From: CAYWNK01 sp964459495
GTDB taxonomy: Bacteria; Planctomycetota; UBA1135; GCA-002686595
DNA: 9,884 nucleotides
Assembly (NCBI GenBank): GCA_964459495.1
Contig: CAYWNK010000238.1
Coordinates: forward strand, 1 to 9,884
Reading direction: 5' to 3'
Shown here: positions 6,548 to 9,884 of the stretch, piece after piece
Layout of the letters: each line of letters begins with the position of its first letter
Position numbering within the stretch: the stretch's first letter is position 1
Notes under the pieces: generated by a model
The model's database searches: none
What the model was told of the DNA's origin: nothing
What the model saw: the letters and a program-made list of their open reading frames with translations, nothing else
Translations under genes and position numbers: made by a program

Positions 6548-8154
6548 GCACCCCCATCGAGCCCGGCGGAAATGCCGACCAGGTCCCGGGCCTCGAGCTG
6601 CGGAACTTCACCGTTCAGGTCGCCGGCCGGACCCTCATCGAGCCCACGAGTCTGCGCCTCCCTGGCGGCGGACTCTCCGTCCTCGTCGGCGGCAGCGGCG
6701 CCGGCAAGTCGGTCCTGCTGCGCATTCTCGCCGGCCTGCTGCCCCGCGACGGGGACACGATCCAGTGGCAGGGTGACATCCTGCGCGCCGATGGCGAAGC
6801 CCTCGGACGCGTCGGAATCCTGTTCCAACAGTTTGCGCTGTTCGATGAGCTGGGACCGGTCGGGAACGTGGAGTTCGCCTCCGACCACCGCCGGGACCCC
6901 AGCCGCGCTCCCAAACGCACGCCACCCGGCTGGCTAGACGAGCTGCGCGTTCCCCGCGGCGTCCACGTGGCCAACCTTTCCGGCGGGCAGCGACAGCGGC
7001 TCGCCCTTGCGCGCACCCTGGCGGCCGACCCCGAGGTCATTCTCTACGACGAGCCCACCAGCGGTTTGGATGCGGCCAGCGCACGGCAGGTGGCCGAGCT
7101 GATTCAACAGACGCAGCGGGCCGAGCGCCGCACGAGTTTGGTGGTGACCCACGACTACCCCAACCTGCTCCCCGTGGCCGAGCACGTCGTGATCCTCGAC
7201 GCCGCAACCCGCGAACTGCGGGTCGTCCCACCGGACGAATGGCATCGGGTGCCTGAGCTCATGGAACCCGTCGCGACCAAGGGCAGCGTCCAGGGAAAGA
7301 GGCCGGGCGGCTCCGACGAGGAGGCGAGCGCGCGCCCTGGCCCGTTGGCCAGGATCGGGGCTGCGGGCAGCGACCTACTCGCAGCCACCGGAGGGACCGT
7401 GGTCGCGGGGCTGCAGCTGCCCATGCAGCTCATTCCCCGCTGGCCCCGCGTGCGCTGGGGTCTGCGCTTCTTCGGTCACTACCTGCGCCTCGTGGCCGGT
7501 CCCTCCGCCTTTTTCTATCTCCTCCTAGCCGGCATGATCGCGGGCTTCACGACGACCTACTTCACGTTCCGCTTTCTGCCCCAGGAGCTGTACACCAAGC
7601 CGCTCCTGCTCGAGGACCTGCTGTCGTCGATTGGCTTTGCTCTCTATCGGGTGCTGACCCCCGTCCTCGCCGCCATCCTGATCGCCGCCCGCTGCGGCGC
7701 GGCCGTGGCCGCGGACGTGGGCGTCAAGCGCTATGGGGCCCAGGTCGACGCGCTGGCCACCCTCGGCGTCCGTCCCGCGGCCTACCTCTACACGCCGATT
7801 CTGCTCGCATTCCTGGTCGGTGTCCCTGCCCTTGAATGGGTCAGCTATCAGGCCGCCCGCTATACGAGCCTCGCGGTCTTCGCTGCCACCCATCCTGAGC
7901 AGGGCCCGCACTTCTGGCACGTGCACTTCACGCGCCAGCTCTACGAGGCCGGCAGCTCCTTCCACGGCGGAACGGGCTGGCTCCTGCTCAAGCTGGTGGC
8001 GGGCGCCCTGGGTGTGGGAGCCATCGCCTACCATCAAGGGATCGCTCGCAAGGAGAGTGCCAGCGATGTCTCGCACGCGATCACTCGCACCGTGCTCGCC
8101 GCCACCCTCTGGGTCCTCGTCGTGCAGTTCGTGGTCGCGCTTTTCGAGTTCTAG
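6544..8154 (+). CDS. ABC lipid transporter, ATPase fused to MlaE-type permease
   Basis: A 536-residue protein from a GTG at 6544. Residues 15-235 are an ABC ATPase: Walker A GGSGAGKS (49-56), Q-loop FQQFALFDEL (94-103), signature LSGGQ (145-149), Walker B ILYDEP (166-171, catalytic Glu170), D-loop SGLD (173-176) and H-loop His203. A charged linker (about 240-270) leads to an MlaE/DUF140 permease. Its hallmark is PVLAAILIAARCGAAVAADV (373-392), then GAQVDALATLGVRPAAYL (398-415), with about five membrane segments near 318-340, 365-390, 411-432, 480-500 and 516-535. MlaE-type permeases with their ATPases move phospholipids or other lipids between inner and outer membrane, using an MCE protein for binding. 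In the well-studied systems the ATPase (MlaF) and permease (MlaE) are separate chains, so the fusion is notable. The start overlaps the preceding stop (GTGA). No MlaD, MlaB or MlaC gene follows. The identification is strong; the transported lipid is unknown. Confidence 0.93.
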   Translation: MSTPIEPGGNADQVPGLELRNFTVQVAGRTLIEPTSLRLPGGGLSVLVGGSGAGKSVLLRILAGLLPRDGDTIQWQGDILRADGEALGRVGILFQQFALFDELGPVGNVEFASDHRRDPSRAPKRTPPGWLDELRVPRGVHVANLSGGQRQRLALARTLAADPEVILYDEPTSGLDAASARQVAELIQQTQRAERRTSLVVTHDYPNLLPVAEHVVILDAATRELRVVPPDEWHRVPELMEPVATKGSVQGKRPGGSDEEASARPGPLARIGAAGSDLLAATGGTVVAGLQLPMQLIPRWPRVRWGLRFFGHYLRLVAGPSAFFYLLLAGMIAGFTTTYFTFRFLPQELYTKPLLLEDLLSSIGFALYRVLTPVLAAILIAARCGAAVAADVGVKRYGAQVDALATLGVRPAAYLYTPILLAFLVGVPALEWVSYQAARYTSLAVFAATHPEQGPHFWHVHFTRQLYEAGSSFHGGTGWLLLKLVAGALGVGAIAYHQGIARKESASDVSHAITRTVLAATLWVLVVQFVVALFEF

Positions 8155-8263
8155 TCCCAATCCCCGCCCTGCAGGCCCAAAGCTCCCACAGTGTGCTAGT
8201 TTCGATTCGAGCTTGCCCGCTGCCCCGCCACCTTTGACCCGGGACCTCCAGCTCGTACCACCC

Positions 8264-9361
8264 TTGACCACAGTCACCCGCCCTGCCGCGCTTCGCCTGA
8301 GACGCATCCTGCTCGCCTGCGCTTCGACCCTCGCTGCGCTCGTCGCTGCCGAAGTCGGCTTCCGGGTACGCGCCCACGTACGGAATTCGAACACCCTTGA
8401 GCGGGCGCTTGCGGCTCCCCAGGTCCTCAGCGCCGGGGGCGGTGTGCAGGCCACCCTCGCCGACATCATCGTGCCCAGCACCAACGACCGGATCGCCTAT
8501 GCGCTCCGGCCCAATATGTCGGCGGTCCCCTTCAAGAACCAACCCGTCACGACCAACTCCGCTGGCTTCCGCTCAGCTGAGATACCCGTCTCCGAACCGG
8601 CGAACACCCGCACGATCGTAGGCATTGGAGACTCCATCCAGTTTGGCCACGGGGTCGCCGATGGTGAAACCTACCTCGACGTGCTCGAGGAGCGGCTCCG
8701 CCAGCAGTACCCCAAGACGAACTGGCGCACCATCAACACCGGCGTGCCCGGCTACAACACGGTGATGGAGGTCGAAACACTCGTCACCAAGGGGCTCGCC
8801 TACAGCCCAGACCTCGTCATCCTGGGCCTATGCGGCAACGACTACAGCCCTCCGACTTACGTCCGCACGCCCGACGATGTGTTTGATCTGCGGCGTTCCT
8901 TCTTCTTGGATTTCGCGCTGCAGAGCATCGCTAATGATGGGGACTCGGAGGCGGAGCAGGGCCTCTCCCACCGCGGCCTCTGGAGCGAGGCCAACGGCCG
9001 CAAAGTGCCGGATCGCTACGCAGGCCTGTACGGCAAGACGGCGTTTTTGGACGCACTCGACCGCCTTGCCGAACTCAGCGAGCAGCACGATTTCCCCGTG
9101 GTCGCCCTGGCCTTCCATCATGTATTCCCCACCAACCACATGATCAGCGCCTGCCGCGAGCGAGGATTCCACGTGGCCTCCGCCCAGAAGTACATCGCCG
9201 AGGAAACGCGGCGCCAAGTGGAAGGTCCTTTTGCCTGGCGCAACCTGCTCAAGACCGACTTGGTCGTCGGCCCCAAGAATGGGCACCCCTCGGCCAAGAT
9301 GCACAGGGTCCTCGCGGGCAAGCTCCTGACGATGATCCGCACCCACAAGCTGCTCCCATGA
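8264..9361 (+). CDS. SGNH/GDSL-type hydrolase with N-terminal membrane segment
   Basis: From TTG 8264 the protein has 365 residues. No ATG exists in frame between the previous gene and the conserved region, and TTG 8213 and 8234 are alternatives (382 and 375 residues). Residues 11-33 (RLRRILLACASTLAALVAAEVGF) are a signal anchor or signal peptide. The SGNH blocks follow in order: IVGIGDSIQFGHG (118-130, nucleophile Ser124), NTGVPGYNT (158-166, Gly160), LGLCGNDY (188-195, Asn192) and NGHPSAKMHRVLAG (339-352, His341). The family hydrolyses ester bonds of lipids, sugars or acetylated polymers, and members of this type often act in the envelope. Relatives usually read DGHP at the last block; here the Asp is Asn339, so the catalytic acid appears changed. 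It lies 109 bases after the transporter on the same strand and converges with the next gene at a 2-base gap. Fold is sure, start and substrate are not. Confidence 0.87.
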   Translation: MTTVTRPAALRLRRILLACASTLAALVAAEVGFRVRAHVRNSNTLERALAAPQVLSAGGGVQATLADIIVPSTNDRIAYALRPNMSAVPFKNQPVTTNSAGFRSAEIPVSEPANTRTIVGIGDSIQFGHGVADGETYLDVLEERLRQQYPKTNWRTINTGVPGYNTVMEVETLVTKGLAYSPDLVILGLCGNDYSPPTYVRTPDDVFDLRRSFFLDFALQSIANDGDSEAEQGLSHRGLWSEANGRKVPDRYAGLYGKTAFLDALDRLAELSEQHDFPVVALAFHHVFPTNHMISACRERGFHVASAQKYIAEETRRQVEGPFAWRNLLKTDLVVGPKNGHPSAKMHRVLAGKLLTMIRTHKLLP

Positions 9362-9363
9362 CA

Positions 9364-9381
9364 CTAGGCCAGATGGCCTAG
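9364..9381. terminator. Perfect inverted repeat at the convergent gene junction
   Basis: CTAGGCC (9364-9370) and GGCCTAG (9375-9381) are perfect 7-base complements around the loop AGAT. The hairpin starts two bases after the hydrolase stop. It contains the stop codon of the minus-strand cyclase-like gene, so it could end transcription from both sides. There is no T-tract. Confidence 0.45.
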
Positions 9382-9884
9382 GGCCAAGAGCGCATAGAAG
9401 GTGTACTCCGCGTCGAGGTCATCGTCCGCCCAGTGGCCGTGGAAGCTCTGACCACTCCACAAGCTGTCGAGGAAGTCCAGGCAGGCCTCGCTTACGATGC
9501 GGAAATCCACGCCCAGGATCGAGAGCGCGTGCAGGGTCGTCGCAGTGGAGAGCAGGTCGGGCAGGGGCGCCTCCGGCATGGCTTTGAAACCGCCCTTGGG
9601 GTGCACTTGGGTCAAGAGCCACGATCCGATCTCGGGCGGCGCGGGCATCTCGAGCTGCTTCAGCACCGCGACCGCGGCAGCCGTCGAGGGCGCCGCGCCC
9701 CACGGCAGGTCGGCCTGATTGGCAAAGCCCCCGTCGCGGCTGCGCAGGGTCTCGAAACTCGCCCCCAGGACCGCAGGCGCGGGCATCGACAGGCCCAGGT
9801 CCTGGTAGATGCCAAGGGCCAAGAAGGCGTCGTAGAGCGTGCCCGCCTCCCGGCCGGGCTCCATGGCAAAGCCGCCGTCGGCGC
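9364..9884 (-). CDS. Squalene-cyclase/prenyltransferase-repeat protein, C-terminal part, runs off right edge
   Basis: The last 172 residues are visible, ending at TAG (complement of 9364-9366). The frame stays open to the right edge, so the ATG at 9864 is internal: it lies within a repeat (DGGFAMEPGREAGTLYDAFL). Four toroid repeats can be read: that one, DGGFANQADLPWGAAPSTAA, KGGFKAMPEAPLPDLLSTAT, and FHGHWADDDLDAEYTFYALL at the end. These are the alternating Gly-Phe/Trp turns and helices of the prenyltransferase/squalene-cyclase barrel. The final EYT replaces the Tyr-His-Thr of zinc-dependent protein prenyltransferase beta subunits, whose His is a metal ligand. Protein prenylation is therefore less likely than an isoprenoid-cyclase-like role, but this is inference. 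It is on the same strand as the cyclase-like gene at the left edge, about 9 kb apart, and is a separate gene. Confidence 0.85.
   Translation of the reverse strand, partial: ADGGFAMEPGREAGTLYDAFLALGIYQDLGLSMPAPAVLGASFETLRSRDGGFANQADLPWGAAPSTAAAVAVLKQLEMPAPPEIGSWLLTQVHPKGGFKAMPEAPLPDLLSTATTLHALSILGVDFRIVSEACLDFLDSLWSGQSFHGHWADDDLDAEYTFYALLALGHLA

Noticed and set aside
7733..8263. Upstream extension of the hydrolase frame inside the transporter gene
   Set aside because: The sequence is Ser/Pro/Arg-rich shadow of the permease frame; the hydrolase begins after it.
1..9884. The two cyclase-like fragments as halves of one gene split by an insertion
   Set aside because: Both are on the minus strand, but the right fragment is a C-terminus and the left an N-terminus. 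In reading direction the C-terminal piece comes first, so they are two separate genes.

Overview
This is a GC-rich (roughly two-thirds G+C by eye), densely coded bacterial chromosomal window. I see no RNA genes, insertion sequences, CRISPR arrays or phage genes. Several features suggest a Gram-negative bacterium, most likely Planctomycetota: two squalene-cyclase/prenyltransferase-repeat genes, a lipoprotein methyltransferase, a DPP4-like secreted peptidase, an Mla-type lipid transporter, and almost no Shine-Dalgarno sequences before start codons. This placement is inferred from gene content only; Myxococcota or a related lineage remains possible.

Layout. Bases 1-479 (minus) hold the N-terminal third or so of a squalene-cyclase-like protein that runs off the left edge. 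Divergent from it are two plus-strand genes: a secreted acidic protein of unknown function (586-1656), then, after a strong hairpin, a class I SAM-dependent methyltransferase with a lipoprotein signal (1745-2452). The methyltransferase converges on a large secreted S9 serine peptidase (2506-5070, minus), with a hairpin between them. Divergent from the peptidase is a plus-strand unit: a membrane-anchored, mostly helical protein (5216-6547), overlapping by GTGA a single-polypeptide ABC transporter in which an ATPase is fused to an MlaE-type permease (6544-8154). An SGNH/GDSL-type hydrolase with an N-terminal membrane segment follows (about 8264-9361). It converges, with a 2-base gap, on the C-terminal part of a second squalene-cyclase/prenyltransferase-like protein (9364 to beyond 9884, minus).

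How the genes may work together. The firmest functional link is the overlapping pair 5216-6547 and 6544-8154. It looks like a lipid-transport system of the Mla/MCE type in which ATPase and permease are one chain, and the upstream anchored protein may take the place of the MCE substrate-binding subunit. Squalene-cyclase-like genes on both sides raise the possibility that isoprenoid lipids are made and moved by products of this neighbourhood, but no sequence evidence ties the enzymes to the transporter. The peptidase, the secreted protein, the lipoprotein methyltransferase and the SGNH hydrolase all carry export or anchoring signals, so most of the window is devoted to the cell envelope.
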